The translations under genes were made by a program, and so were the position numbers. Below the pieces are notes generated by a model. It had not been told where the DNA came from. It made no database searches and worked only from the letters and a program-made list of their open reading frames with translations. From Paragordius varius (Eukaryota; Nematomorpha): DNA of 64,000 nt. The first letter of the stretch is position 1, and the number at the start of each line of letters is the position of its first letter. Shown here piece after piece: positions 24,701 through 31,805 of the stretch. The stretch lies in the NCBI GenBank assembly GCA_964247055.1, contig OZ176056.1, positions 6,572,001 to 6,636,000 of the forward strand, read 5' to 3'.

Positions 24701-24972
24701 CATCTATGACCCTCTCCTCTGATATCATAATATTCATCAACCACTTGTAAATTTTTTCTAGTGCTGATCAGTGGTTCCGATTTTTTTCTGGATCCTTCAT
24801 GTTCTAACTTTTTATGCCCATATTTTATTTCATCGTCGCAATAGTAGCACTGTAAAGCGGGTAACTTAGCCAAATTACTGCCAGGTATCTTAAAATGAGA
24901 AGTTGTGTCCTCAGTAGTTTCCATATTTTTCGTCGCACTTAAATTTGCATTTGAAATAGGTGAGGAAGACAT
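133..24972 (-). CDS. rdgA: Diacylglycerol kinase, zeta/iota (rdgA) type, 3'-partial, 19 exons
   Basis: Phosphorylates diacylglycerol to phosphatidic acid, ending DAG signalling at membranes; the fly orthologue rdgA acts in phototransduction. I assembled exons 24972-22553, 12728-12269, 11637-11551, 9734-9602, 9534-9377, 9304-8597, 8414-8278, 7254-7114, 5962-5776, 5500-5430, 5109-4780, 4510-4107, 3114-3059, 2672-2610, 2527-2454, 2376-2241, 2120-1198, 974-566 and 305-133. Every junction has GT/AG ends and matching phase, giving 7,070 nt (about 2,356 aa). Domain order: extension 1-806; C1 at ~968-1018 and ~1059-1110; basic spacer ~1110-1320; DAGK catalytic ~1374-1480 with NPKSGGN and GGGDGT; insertion ~1505-1720; DAGK accessory ~1722-1910; linker; ankyrin repeat from ~2312. 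Two C1 domains plus ankyrin repeats place it in type IV DGKs. The remaining ankyrin repeats and the C terminus lie beyond the left edge. Family assignment is firm; the first-exon link across a 9.8-kb intron rests on phase and strand only. Confidence 0.93.
566..974 (-). CDS. rdgA: rdgA exon 18: linker before ankyrin repeats
   Basis: A 409-nt exon, mostly Asn/Ser/Thr-rich linker, ending [17 protein letters not shown]. That end has the helix typical of the residues leading into an ankyrin stack (compare LxxAVxxGD). Acceptor ATTTTAG, donor AAG|GTAACA. Confidence 0.88.
1198..2120 (-). CDS. rdgA: rdgA exon 17: end of accessory domain and long linker
   Basis: Starts [20 protein letters not shown] and [15 protein letters not shown], the conserved end of the DAGK accessory domain ([15 protein letters not shown] in DGK zeta). 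Then about 230 residues of Pro/Ser/Glu-rich linker run on to the strong donor CACAG|GTAACT. The linker joins the kinase to the ankyrin repeats; no domain is visible in it. Confidence 0.95.
2241..2376 (-). CDS. rdgA: rdgA exon 16: accessory domain
   Basis: Encodes [13 protein letters not shown] and [16 protein letters not shown], matching RYCAGTMPWGHPG and HDDGYLEVIGFTMTSL of DGK zeta. Acceptor AAACAG, donor TTG|GTATAT. Confidence 0.97.
2454..2527 (-). CDS. rdgA: rdgA exon 15: accessory domain
   Basis: Encodes [20 protein letters not shown] and LNIS, equal to [20 protein letters not shown] and LNIP of DGK zeta. Acceptor GTTTAG, donor TCAAG|GTAAAT, phase 0 to 2. Confidence 0.95.
2610..2672 (-). 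CDS. rdgA: rdgA exon 14: accessory domain
   Basis: A 63-nt exon encoding [18 protein letters not shown], in the place of the TAFSDFLMGSSKDLAKHI block of DGK zeta. Phase 0 on both sides; donor GAG|GTTTTA is weak. Confidence 0.88.
3059..3114 (-). CDS. rdgA: rdgA exon 13: accessory domain micro-exon
   Basis: A 56-nt exon encoding [19 protein letters not shown], identical or nearly so to DGK zeta. Acceptor TACATAG, donor GGG|GTAAGT (consensus). Confidence 0.97.
3171..3712. mobile_element. MITE with CAAATTGGGGTA ends, in an rdgA intron
   Basis: A ~540-bp non-coding element in the intron between exons 12 and 13. Its ends form inverted repeats (CGATTCAAATTGGGGTATCT at left; GACCTCAATTTGAATCCGAG at right). 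The interior shares long stretches with copies at 7,745-8,061, 37,771-40,940 (interrupted) and 57,218-57,725, including ACACATGTCATGT. No transposase is present; superfamily unknown. Confidence 0.75.
4107..4510 (-). CDS. rdgA: rdgA exon 12: rest of insertion and start of DAGK accessory domain
   Basis: The first ~110 residues are disordered ([18 protein letters not shown] and similar). They are followed by [20 protein letters not shown], matching [20 protein letters not shown] of DGK zeta, the start of the accessory domain. The strong donor GTATGT at 4105-4106 leaves phase 1. The acceptor is ambiguous: AG at 4511-4512 or AG at 4490-4491 (exon start 4489), both in frame and differing by seven codons; neither has a good pyrimidine tract. 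Confidence 0.9.
4780..5109 (-). CDS. rdgA: rdgA exon 11: start of insertion in the catalytic region
   Basis: Begins with WNLSV, the RW(N/D)L anchor that follows the catalytic domain. It continues with ~105 residues of Ser/Thr/Lys/Asn-rich, apparently disordered sequence absent from mammalian DGK zeta at this point. Phase 2 both ends; donor ATGAG|GTATAT. Confidence 0.9.
5430..5500 (-). CDS. rdgA: rdgA exon 10: micro-exon after GGDGT core
   Basis: A 71-nt exon found by searching for the piece equivalent to GYTDEPVSKIL...VVQLDRW in DGK zeta. It reads [11 protein letters not shown] to KKLDR, ending in phase 2 so that the next exon supplies WNL. Acceptor AATTTAG, donor GATAG|GTACAA. Confidence 0.9.
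5776..5962 (-). CDS. rdgA: rdgA exon 9: DAGK catalytic core with GGGDGT
   Basis: Encodes [15 protein letters not shown], the ATP-binding glycine-rich signature of diacylglycerol kinases, and [18 protein letters not shown], the second universal DAGK motif. The catalytic residues expected in the family are intact. DGK zeta reads CGGDGT where this protein has GGGDGT. Donor GGG|GTAATT, phase 0. Confidence 0.98.
5963..7113. other. rdgA intron between exons 8 and 9
   Basis: A 1.15-kb AT-rich intron. Apart from the MITE at 6797-7056 I see no coding or repeat structure in it. Confidence 0.7.
6797..7056. mobile_element. MITE with GGGTGAATTTGAATTGT subterminal repeats (short copy)
   Basis: About 260 bp in the intron between exons 8 and 9. 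Left end AACATTTACAATTCATATTC and right end GAACTGTAAATGGTA are inverted repeats. The core shares GAACTGATATAACTCAT and CTTATGGCATAGTTTATTAT with copies at 20,893 and 59,202. It has about one subterminal repeat on each side. Confidence 0.82.
7114..7254 (-). CDS. rdgA: rdgA exon 8: DAGK catalytic domain, N-terminal part
   Basis: Encodes [18 protein letters not shown] and [13 protein letters not shown] zeta has PLLVFVNPKSGGNQGAK and [10 protein letters not shown]. This is the first conserved strand and glycine loop of the lipid-kinase fold. Acceptor ATAATAG, donor ACTAT|GTAATA, phases 2 and 2. Confidence 0.97.
7425..7697. mobile_element. MITE with TTACAGTAAAATTACGGAC ends
   Basis: A 273-bp element in the intron between exons 7 and 8. 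Ends are near-perfect inverted repeats over ~45 bp: TTACAGTAAAATTACGGACA at left, and TTACAGTAAGATGAAATATA then CGGACAAAACGT when the right end is reverse-complemented. Inside, AAAGGACAACCATACTTTTT is mirrored by AAAAAGTATGGTTATCTTTT, so nearly the whole element can fold back. A related copy is at 43,684. Confidence 0.82.
7745..8061. mobile_element. MITE copy, CAAATTGGGG family, truncated at left
   Basis: Shares TACACATGTCATGTTGGCCA, CCCAATTTGAACCAGAGGAC and the core with the copies at 3,171 and 37,771. The left terminal repeat is badly decayed or missing. Lies in the rdgA intron between exons 7 and 8. Confidence 0.65.
8232..8257. repeat. (TA)n microsatellite
   Basis: About 13 TA units in the rdgA intron, 20 bp downstream of the exon 7 donor. 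Confidence 0.9.
8278..8414 (-). CDS. rdgA: rdgA exon 7: linker before catalytic domain
   Basis: A 137-nt exon encoding [14 protein letters not shown] to MIDDYR. Acceptor AAACAG, donor TATAG|GTTAGT. Phase 0 in and 2 out fit both neighbours. The sequence is not a block I know from DGK zeta, so this exon rests on splice sites and open frame. A (TA)n run lies about 20 bp inside the following intron. Confidence 0.78.
8597..9304 (-). CDS. rdgA: rdgA exon 6: end of C1 domain 2 and basic MARCKS-like spacer
   Basis: Starts [17 protein letters not shown], completing the second C1 domain, then PPWWIYK, equal to the PPTWIL block of DGK zeta. After that come about 200 residues rich in Arg, Ser and Asn (runs such as [16 protein letters not shown]). 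This is the position of the MARCKS phosphorylation-site-like nuclear localisation region in DGK zeta; here it is far longer. Donor AAA|GTATTA, phase 0. Confidence 0.92.
9377..9534 (-). CDS. rdgA: rdgA exon 5: first half of C1 domain 2
   Basis: Contains [20 protein letters not shown], nearly identical to the DGK zeta [13 protein letters not shown] block that starts the second C1 domain. It begins with an acidic stretch. The donor is AAG|GTTTGA, a weak non-consensus site; the reading continues exactly in phase into exon 6. Confidence 0.94.
9602..9734 (-). CDS. rdgA: rdgA exon 4: end of C1 domain 1
   Basis: Encodes [15 protein letters not shown] and FKCRPSF, the CxxC, H-x3-C and final Cys of the first phorbol-ester/DAG-type zinc domain. 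DGK zeta has RRKCAACKIVVHTPC at the same position. Donor is the strong GTAAGA, phase 1. Atypical C1 domains in this subfamily mainly serve regulation and membrane contact. Confidence 0.93.
9815..10600. mobile_element. Remnant related to the 31.8-kb TIR element, in an rdgA intron
   Basis: Contains TAACTGCTCCATATCAGAAT and GTCAAAATTAGCGCACATTT, matching TAACTCTCCATATCAGAAAA and GGCAAAATTTGTGCAAAGTT near 31,880. A diverged terminal-repeat-like stretch lies at ~9,820. The right end is not clear. The rest of this 1.8-kb intron (to 11,550) shows nothing I recognise. Confidence 0.45.
11551..11637 (-). CDS. rdgA: rdgA exon 3: start of C1 domain 1
   Basis: An 87-nt micro-exon found by looking for the missing His-Cys half of the first C1 domain. 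It contains [15 protein letters not shown], matching the HIWFETNVSGDFCYV block of DGK zeta. Acceptor AAATATAG, donor AAA|GTAATT, phase 0 both sides. The next exon continues with the remaining cysteines. Confidence 0.88.
11638..12268. other. rdgA intron between exons 2 and 3, nothing recognised
   Basis: 630 bp of AT-rich sequence with no ORF, repeat or RNA gene that I can support. Confidence 0.6.
12269..12728 (-). CDS. rdgA: rdgA exon 2: spacer before C1 domains
   Basis: Acceptor ATATAG at 12729-12730 and donor ACA|GTATTT. Encodes an acidic then Asn-rich spacer, about residues 807-960, ending in VDWT. DGK zeta/iota/rdgA proteins carry a VDW(T/S)E motif at exactly this place, just before the first C1 domain, so the last residues anchor the exon. 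Phase 2 in, phase 0 out. Confidence 0.85.
16200..16290. repeat. Half copy of the TTACAGTAAAATTACGGAC MITE
   Basis: TTAAAATACGG..GTAAAAATTAA..TTTTACAAAAGACAACCCCAT resembles the left half of the elements at 7,425 and 43,684 (CGGACAAAACGTAAAAATAT, AAGGACAACCATAC). Short and diverged. Confidence 0.45.
16331..16592. mobile_element. hAT-type MITE, CAGGGGTGTCC family, copy A
   Basis: 262 bp starting CAGGGGTGTCCAAAACGGCA. The right side has GCGGCCCGCCAATCCATTTG then TGTTGGACA, the inverted counterpart. Flanked by GTGTAAAC at 16323-16330 and GTGTAAAA at 16593-16600, an 8-bp target duplication with one difference. 8-bp duplications and CA(G/A)GGGTG ends are known of the hAT superfamily. Confidence 0.8.
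16754..17017. mobile_element. hAT-type MITE, CAGGGGTGTCC family, copy B
   Basis: About 264 bp from CAGAGGTGTACACAAATGGC to TGTTGGACACCACTG. Same layout as copy A (GCGGGCC block near the end). Target duplication not convincing. Only 160 bp separates it from copy A. Confidence 0.7.
18028..18732. repeat. Imperfect inverted repeat of ~60-100 bp arms
   Basis: ATATCATTCGAAAGAGTTAT near 18,050 is mirrored by AGCTCTTTCGAATGATAT near 18,715, with further weak pairing outside. Possibly the ends of an old DNA element; no coding sequence is visible between them. Confidence 0.4.
18960..19320. repeat. Diverged monomers of the 38.6-kb array family
   Basis: Contains two or so copies of a module with GACTATATTCGGC(A/G)CA, TTTTTCGGAATATTGTCTCA and AAAACACGAATTTGGGGACT, clearly related to the modules at 40.2-40.57 and 47.5-47.8 kb. 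Confidence 0.6.
20893..21248. mobile_element. MITE with expanded GGGTGAATTTGAATTGTT repeats (long copy)
   Basis: About 356 bp bounded by TATACCATTTACAGTTCAAA and TGTGAATGGTATA. The left flank carries three copies of a ~21-bp unit (AATTCAAATTCACCCTCGAAC). The right flank carries five inverted copies (TTGTTTAAGGGTGAATTTGAA). The core between them matches the short copies at 6,797 and 59,202. Probable TA target site. Confidence 0.87.
21731..21769. repeat. (AT)n microsatellite
   Basis: About 19 AT units in rdgA intron 1. Confidence 0.95.
22553..24972 (-). CDS. rdgA: rdgA exon 1: 806-residue N-terminal extension
   Basis: Opens with [10 protein letters not shown] at 24972 and stays open for 2,420 nt to a donor reading CAAG|GTAATT (phase 2). 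The protein is Ser/Asn/Thr/Lys-rich with many charged patches and no domain I recognise. An early Cys cluster ([12 protein letters not shown]) and a late [11 protein letters not shown] motif could bind metal but match no family I can name. The last ~90 residues are strongly basic. It reads in phase into exon 2 (AG|A), supporting the join despite the 9.8-kb intron. Much longer than the N termini of vertebrate DGK zeta. It could instead be a separate one-exon gene, but the strong donor just before the stop argues against that. Confidence 0.8.
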
Positions 24973-25750
24973 GAAAGCGTCTCAAGTTATAAGAATTAAT
25001 TTATTATTAATTAAAGTCGTTAGTTACCCAAATTATGTAAATCCAGAATCGTGTATATAGTTAGTTATGCAGAAATTAACGAAACCAGGAATGATAAAAC
25101 AAAATTAAGGAGGATAGATGGATTTAAATAAAGAATACGTTTTCCAATCTGTTTGTGTCAATTAAATTAAAAATTTTATAACAACACGCTTCAATATAAT
25201 TGTGTTAATAAAGAAAATTGTTTAACAAGATTGGATTTGCAGGTTTTTTTTTCATCAGTTTTGTGCAGAATGACAAAAAAATAGAGATAATAAAAATTTA
25301 ATTAGGAACGCTTTTCATGCGTTTCATGCGTTTTATGTGTGTGCGAGCGAGAATAGAATGAAAATGTGATTTATTATTATTTTTTCGTAAAATAAATAAT
25401 AATATATTTAATTAATGAATTTGCGGTCTTTTCACTACAAAGAGAATTGGAGATATGAAATATATAAGTGATTATTATATTTATAGGGCTCTTTGCCCGC
25501 GAAAAATAAAGTTTTTGCAGCTAAAGTTTACAGAGTTCATATTTATTCGATACGTATAAATAAATTGCAATCAATATATTATTATTACATGTAATTTGGA
25601 TAGCATTCACTGAAAATGTACAAAAGTGATATTTATTGCATTTCTAAAAATAATTACATAATTGAATGAGAGCTGGAAACCACAGTTTTTTTATAGGTTA
25701 GTAGTTAATACAGACAGTAGTGTTAAAATATATATAATAAATAATGAAAA

Positions 25751-25791
<41 letters not shown>

Positions 25792-28700
25792 GAAATCAAT
25801 ACACTCTTCTTTGATTGTGCAGGATTGAATGCAATATAGATTATTTATTAATATTATATTATTTTGAAATTTATTGAAATTAAAGTAAGTATCAAGTGAA
25901 GTAACCTAATAACTTGAAAAGTACAATCATAAATTATTCAAAATTATAAAAAATTATTAAGGAAAGAGAAATATTATTGATTATAAAGAAAGTTTCGATT
26001 GGTAATTAAAGTCTATTAAACCCATTTTCAAAGTTAACCACCGATTTCCTACAGTCAAATACCATTATTCAACAAATATTGCTTTAAATAGCATTGATAT
26101 ATATATATATATATATATATTTATGACTTTTTCCTATAATTTTAATAAGGATGATTCGGCAATATTATATTAAGTTTCTCTTTTGTTTTTTTGGTTATCT
26201 AAATAAAATCTATTTTTCCAAAGAACAAAAAAATATATAATTATAATGAGAAATTGTAAAATTAGTTTGTAATACAAATTCCAACAAAATAAATTTATTT
26301 TGTCATAAAGGTTTCCCAAAAATATTTGAAGGAAAGTTTCTGAATAAGTCGCGCTATTCCAATCTAAATTTATAGAAATTTATCTTATTTGCCCACAGTT
26401 TTATATGTATACGTAGGTATATATTACATCCCAAAATTATCAAATAAAATAATCAATGAATTTTCTTCATTTCAAAAAATATATTTTATCAAAAGTATTT
26501 ATTTACCCTAAAATTATGGTTAAAGATCAAAGAAAAAATATATGGGTTATATTGATAAATACTATTAAATATATGTTGCTTCTTGATCTAGATCTAAATC
26601 TAAAAAATCTAAATAGATGTAGGATTAAGGTTATTAGTATAAAATAAAAATATATCGTTTGTTAACTTTTAACATTAATTATTTGGGTTATTTTGAGAAG
26701 ATGTAAAATTGGCAGAACATATGTTAATTTAATAATTTTATTATAAATATTCTATTTGGATATTTTACAAAAATTTTTAATAGAAATTTTTTTAGAAAAA
26801 CATAACATTCGCAAATTGTTTAATATGGTGAGTAGTAGGCACATTAATAAAAATTCATTAAATTTTAAGTCATCATAAATATTTTTAATTATAATGATGG
26901 TTTCTTTTCATCTTTTAATATCATTAAAAAATATATTGTCAGAATATTCTGCCAAAAAAGTAGAGTCATTTTTTATATTATCTACTTAAAAAACTATTAT
27001 AGATGTTAATCATAGAACATTAAACTTTAAAAACGAAAAAGCCTTATTTCACTATAGTTTTGTATGTTCTTTACTATAAAAAGGTAAAACTTAAATCCCA
27101 TCCAAAGTACAGCTTTGTGTATAAGTAATTGTCAAGTGATCAAGATATATATTTGTTTTTCGTTAAGATATCATATTTTTTTATGGAGTTTTTTACTATG
27201 AAATATTTGGCCGTGAAAAGTTTTAAAATGAGTATTTTTTTTCACTTTGTATTTTGTGCCCTAAAGTTGGAATATATTTTTATTTTAATATAAAAGTTAT
27301 TTTTAATCAATGTAAAAACAATTCTATCCAACTATGATGACAAAATGACAAAATTATGATGTAAAGATAACATTATCATTTATTTATAGCTATTAAGCAA
27401 ATTTATTATATATAGAATTTCGAAAAAATGTGATAATAAGATCCCAGGAGAATAGATTTGATACCATGATACAGTTATCAAGTCCATTTTTTATATATAA
27501 CTAAAAAAGAAATATGTGTATTATATTTTTCCCATATTTTTTGAAAATTAATAATTAATCATGATTTAAATATCGTTTTTTATAAAATAATTTGTAATAA
27601 AAAAATATTTTTTCAACATTTTAATTTAAAAAATTAGAAATTTAATAAGAATTGCAAAATATAAATAAAATGTTTATATATTTATGATGTTATCACTATC
27701 ACAACAAAATAGAGTTGAATGTAGTTTACTTAAAATGGAACCACAAGAATGCGAAATCTAATTAAATTTTAATTTAAATTAAGATATAACTACATATTGG
27801 ACAACAAAACATTTATTAAGTTAATGTTTTTGTTATATAATAACATAAATTAAGGATAAAAGACGCAATCGGGGCCCATAAAAACATTTGTAGAGTTTCA
27901 CAATTTGTATGGCATCATTTCCCTGCATAGTTGCGCAGAAGTGGATTCAAATTTAAAGATCAATAAATATATTAATTATTACAATAAAATCTGAAGCTTT
28001 AGCATCTTGTTTGGCAATTTGATTAATATATATAAGACTTCATTAACTTTTTCATTTTTTTGTAGACATACATTTTGGGATAGCCACACGCCTAAAACTG
28101 AAATAAAATACTTTTTTCAAATTTGTTTTTAACATTGTTTTGAATTATTACGCCTAAAAGGCCAAGCGTGTTTGGAAATTTTGCCTATTATCTTAAATAC
28201 CCTGTTATGTCTATCGAATACAAATTGTTTAAGGGTATATAAAATACCCCAAAATGTACTAACACCTGTTTTTATTAATTACCTGTATGATGCATACCAT
28301 AATATACTCCTTGAAATATATTGCTAAATTAAAGATTTTTAAACAAAACCATTTTTTGCGTAATCTGTAAAATAGTGTAAAAACTAAAAGTACGAGAGGG
28401 ATACCCTAATTTTTGAACCGTTGTTATTTTAAATATAACCTAGTACAATAATAATGTGAAATGGTAATGTACATTTTATTGTAATCATTTTGGAATATAA
28501 ATAGAAAAACATATCAAGGATCAAAAAAATTAATTCCATATTTAGTCTTTTAATTACATACAGTATATAAAATATTTAATGCTCGATTGCGGTTTTTTGA
28601 CTTTACTATACATAAAGTGTACACATTTTTACATATTTTAAATTGTTAAAGCACCATAATTACCATGATTAACCAAATTGTTTGAATTTTGAAAATCATA

Positions 28701-29056
28701 AATTATATTATTCATTAACAAAATATTAATAAAACTTTAATACTCCTAATATCGTTACTTTACGTTAGAAAGTGAAAATATTAAAAAAAACATTGGATAT
28801 TATGTCAAAGATTTTTTACAAAAAATGGAGTTGATTTGTAGATGTGTGATGGATAATCATTTGTTTGAAATTAATAATGGATTAATAATTTAGCTAGCTA
28901 GCAATCTCAACGTTTCCTTTCCATGTAAAAACACCATAAAATATTGCCTATTATCTCATATCTAAAAAAATTTGATGACATAAGACATATAGAGAGTACA
29001 CGAGAAAAAAAGAAAATTTCACAAATCAAGGTCGACTTAATACTTTTTGGAATATC

Positions 29057-29095
<39 letters not shown>

Positions 29096-29490
29096 GCCTA
29101 TGTTGTAAAAATCTATTTATACGATACATAACAATATTTTGTATTCTCATAACCTAGAAAACTGATATATAAACATTTTATAAACTTCCTTTGGTATTAA
29201 CATCCTTTTATACACATTAATGCTGAAATTATGTATATTTCTTGATACACAGTAACAAGCACTATTTACAGGCCATACCTTTAATTTTAAATGGCCGAAA
29301 GTTCATAAAAATTCAGATCTGTTGCCTTGTTTTTCATTTTAGTTACATAAATAAAAAACACTTTATTTTTTCTCCACAACTTCTAAAAATGTACAATACA
29401 ACGAAAAGCTCATACATGGCTACCAACATGTGAAATAAAAACCGTTTTAGTCATTAAAAAGTTCTGATGATTATATATATATATATATAT
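24973..29490. other. Upstream of the rdgA first coding exon: AT-rich spacer
   Basis: Presumably holds the rdgA promoter and 5' UTR, but I see no motif that fixes either. There are (TA)n runs at 25752-25787, 26097-26121, 29058-29092 and 29471-29491. A ~100-bp stretch at 29,340-29,450 resembles 8,090-8,200. No gene recognised. Confidence 0.55.
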
Positions 29491-29496
29491 AATATT

Positions 29497-30650
29497 ATAA
29501 TATGGTTTCATGCCAGGTAAGTCAACAGTAGATCCTATACATGCGGTTAGGAGGTTGATTGAAAAACACATTAAAAAAAAAGAATAAATTACACGGAGTT
29601 TTAATTGACATAGAGAAGGCGTTTGACAGGATTCCTAGAGAAACTATTTGGTGAAGTCTCCGTCGTAAAAAGGTGCCAGAAAGTTATATTAAGTTGTTAC
29701 AAATAGTGTACGAATCACACACCTCCAGGATTAAAACCCTACAAGGTTTATCAGAGCCCTTTTCAATAACGCATGGAGTCTATCAAGGCTCATCACTCAG
29801 ACCCTTATTGTTTATAATTTATATGGACGAGGTAGCCAATGTCGTTAATGTGAGTTCAGGTTGGTACTTAATGTATGCAGATGACATAATCATCTTGTCT
29901 GATTCATTGGCTGAATTAAAGCGAACGGTAAGCAGATGGGTTATTATACTGGATCAATACGGTCTGAAAGTAAACAAAGCAAAAACAGAACTTGGGGGGT
30001 CCACAACATGAAATGGTAGTTGATGATAGTTGGGTTCTGAAGGGTTAAGAAAGTTGCAAATATTTGGGAGCTATGTTAAGTGCAGATGGTTCGTTGACTG
30101 ATGATATTAATTTAAGAATAAAGAGCAGCTGGGTAAATTGGAAGAAAATTTCGAGCATGTTATGCTATCGAAATATTTATGTTAGAGTGAAAGGTAAGAT
30201 TTACAGTTCAGTTGTCCAGCCCTCAATGATGTATAACTCTGGGGTGTCAAAAAATCCGAAGAAAGACATTTTAACGTGACTGAAATGAAAATGCTCAGAA
30301 TGATGTGTGGGGTAACAAGAAAGGAGAGAATTGAGAATAGATTTATTCGTGGGAGCACAGATATTAAACCAATAGTGGAAAGAATGTCAAAAAATAGGCT
30401 ACGTTGGTTCGGGCACATTGAAAGGAGAGATTCTAATTATATTGCAAAAATAATAGATAGTCATATAGTTGAGGGAAAACGAGGACGTGGGCGGCCTAAA
30501 ACGAAATGGATAGATACAGTAAAAAGAGAGCTAGCAGAATACGAGCTTAATGCAGAGGACGCCATAGATAGAGTTTTATGGCGAGACAGGTTGTATAACA
30601 GACCGCTCTCACGAGTGAAAACATGTAATGTAATAATAATAATAATACAC
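29497..30650 (+). mobile_element. RTE-type LINE, 5'-truncated reverse transcriptase fragment
   Basis: A non-LTR retrotransposon remnant. Blocks in order: FMPGKSTVDPIHAVRRLIEK (usual form MPGRSTxEAIHLxRRL), LIDIEKAFDRIPRE (motif A), THGVYQGSSLRPLLF, YADDIIILSD (catalytic YxDD), KVNKAKTE, then the C-terminal blocks MLRMMCGVTRKERI and NRLRWFGHIERR with GRGRPK. These are hallmarks of the RTE clade. The endonuclease half is missing (5' truncation at a (TA)n run). The copy is inactive: frames change after ~29,580, 30,010 and 30,280, and there is an in-frame TGA near 29,654. It ends in (TAA)n, as RTE elements often do. Confidence 0.9.
30636..30648. repeat. (TAA)n tail of the LINE
   Basis: About five TAA units directly after the coding remnant (ATGTAATAATAATAATAATA), typical of an RTE 3' end. 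The next element begins at its last base. Confidence 0.8.
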
Positions 30651-31795
30651 TGTGTGCAAAAAGAGAGTTAATTTTTTTAACAAAAAATTTTTTTTTCATG
30701 GTTTTTGATAAGAAAAAATCGAAATCGGGCAAAAAGTGAAAATTAAGGATAATTTAAACGATAATGATAAAATTTGGGATATTATGGTTTATTATCATTT
30801 TATGAGATATTTTTAATATATAATAGGCCAAAATCATATATTTAGGGTTTCTGTAAAATCTCAAAAGATGGCGTTTTTCTTTTAACACACTTAAAAGACA
30901 ATTTTTTTTTATAAAACTACATTAATATAATTTTAATTATTTACTAGCTAAACTCACTATTATCATTCATATTTTATTCAGTTAAAAAAACTTATATATA
31001 AAAAAACAACCAAAAAAGTTTTTTATTTTTACTTTTTTGTCATCTGGTTTAGTGTATAAAAAATATATACGTTTTATTTTGGAATCTTACGTTGGGAATT
31101 ATTAAGTATATAATTTATTCAAAATATGATATAAAAGTAGTAGAATATACCAACAATCCGTACAAATCCCATAAAAATATTAATTTGTCTTACAACAGAC
31201 TTGCTACAGTGATTTGTAAGGATTGTTGGTTGATATTCCACTACTTTTATATCATATTGTGCGTAAATTATATACTTTAATATTCCCACTCATGTAAGAT
31301 TCCAAAATAAAACAATTTTTTATACACTCATAAACCAGATGAAAAAAAATTAAAAAAATAAAATACTATATTTTTTGGTTTTATTTTGAATAAGTTTTTT
31401 ACCGAATAAAATATGGTTAAGATTTTAATAGTGAGTTTAGCTAATAAATAATTAAAAAAATTATTTTAATATATTTTCATAAAAATTTTTTTGTCTTTAA
31501 GTGTATTATAAGAAAAATGTAATGAAACCCTAACTATATGATTTCAGGCTATTTATATATTGAAAATATATCCCAAAATGATAGTAAACCATTATATCTC
31601 AAATTTTATCATTATTTTTATAATTATCCCTAATAATCCTTGATTTTTACTTTTTTCCCGATTTTGATTTTCTCTCAACATTTCAAAAACTAGGTCGTAA
31701 ATAAATATAATTTTTTTACGGCAAATGAATTATCTGGTCACAAGCTGTTTCATGCAAAAAAAATTATTTGCTGAAAATTTTGTTTTCACACAGTG
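30648..31795. mobile_element. Foldback element 1 with CACTGTGTG ends
   Basis: A ~1.15-kb element made almost wholly of two imperfect inverted arms of ~550 bp around a short loop near 31,180. Ends CACTGTGTGCAAAAAG and, reverse-complemented, CACTGTGTGAAAACAAAATT. Matched inner blocks include GTCATCTGGTTTA / TAAACCAGATGA, GGAATCTTACGTTGGG / CACTCATGTAAGATTCC and CCAACAATCC / GGATTGTTGG. The left arm lacks a ~60-bp block present in the right arm. No protein is encoded. A second copy lies at 44,299. Confidence 0.88.
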
Positions 31796-31805
31796 GATAT
31801 ACTGA

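Noticed and set aside
30182-30418. 78-codon minus-strand ORF over the LINE
   Set aside because: Antisense to the reverse-transcriptase C-terminal blocks.
30648-31795. MicroRNA precursor
   Set aside because: Arms of ~550 bp are far too long; it fits a foldback element or long hairpin RNA instead.
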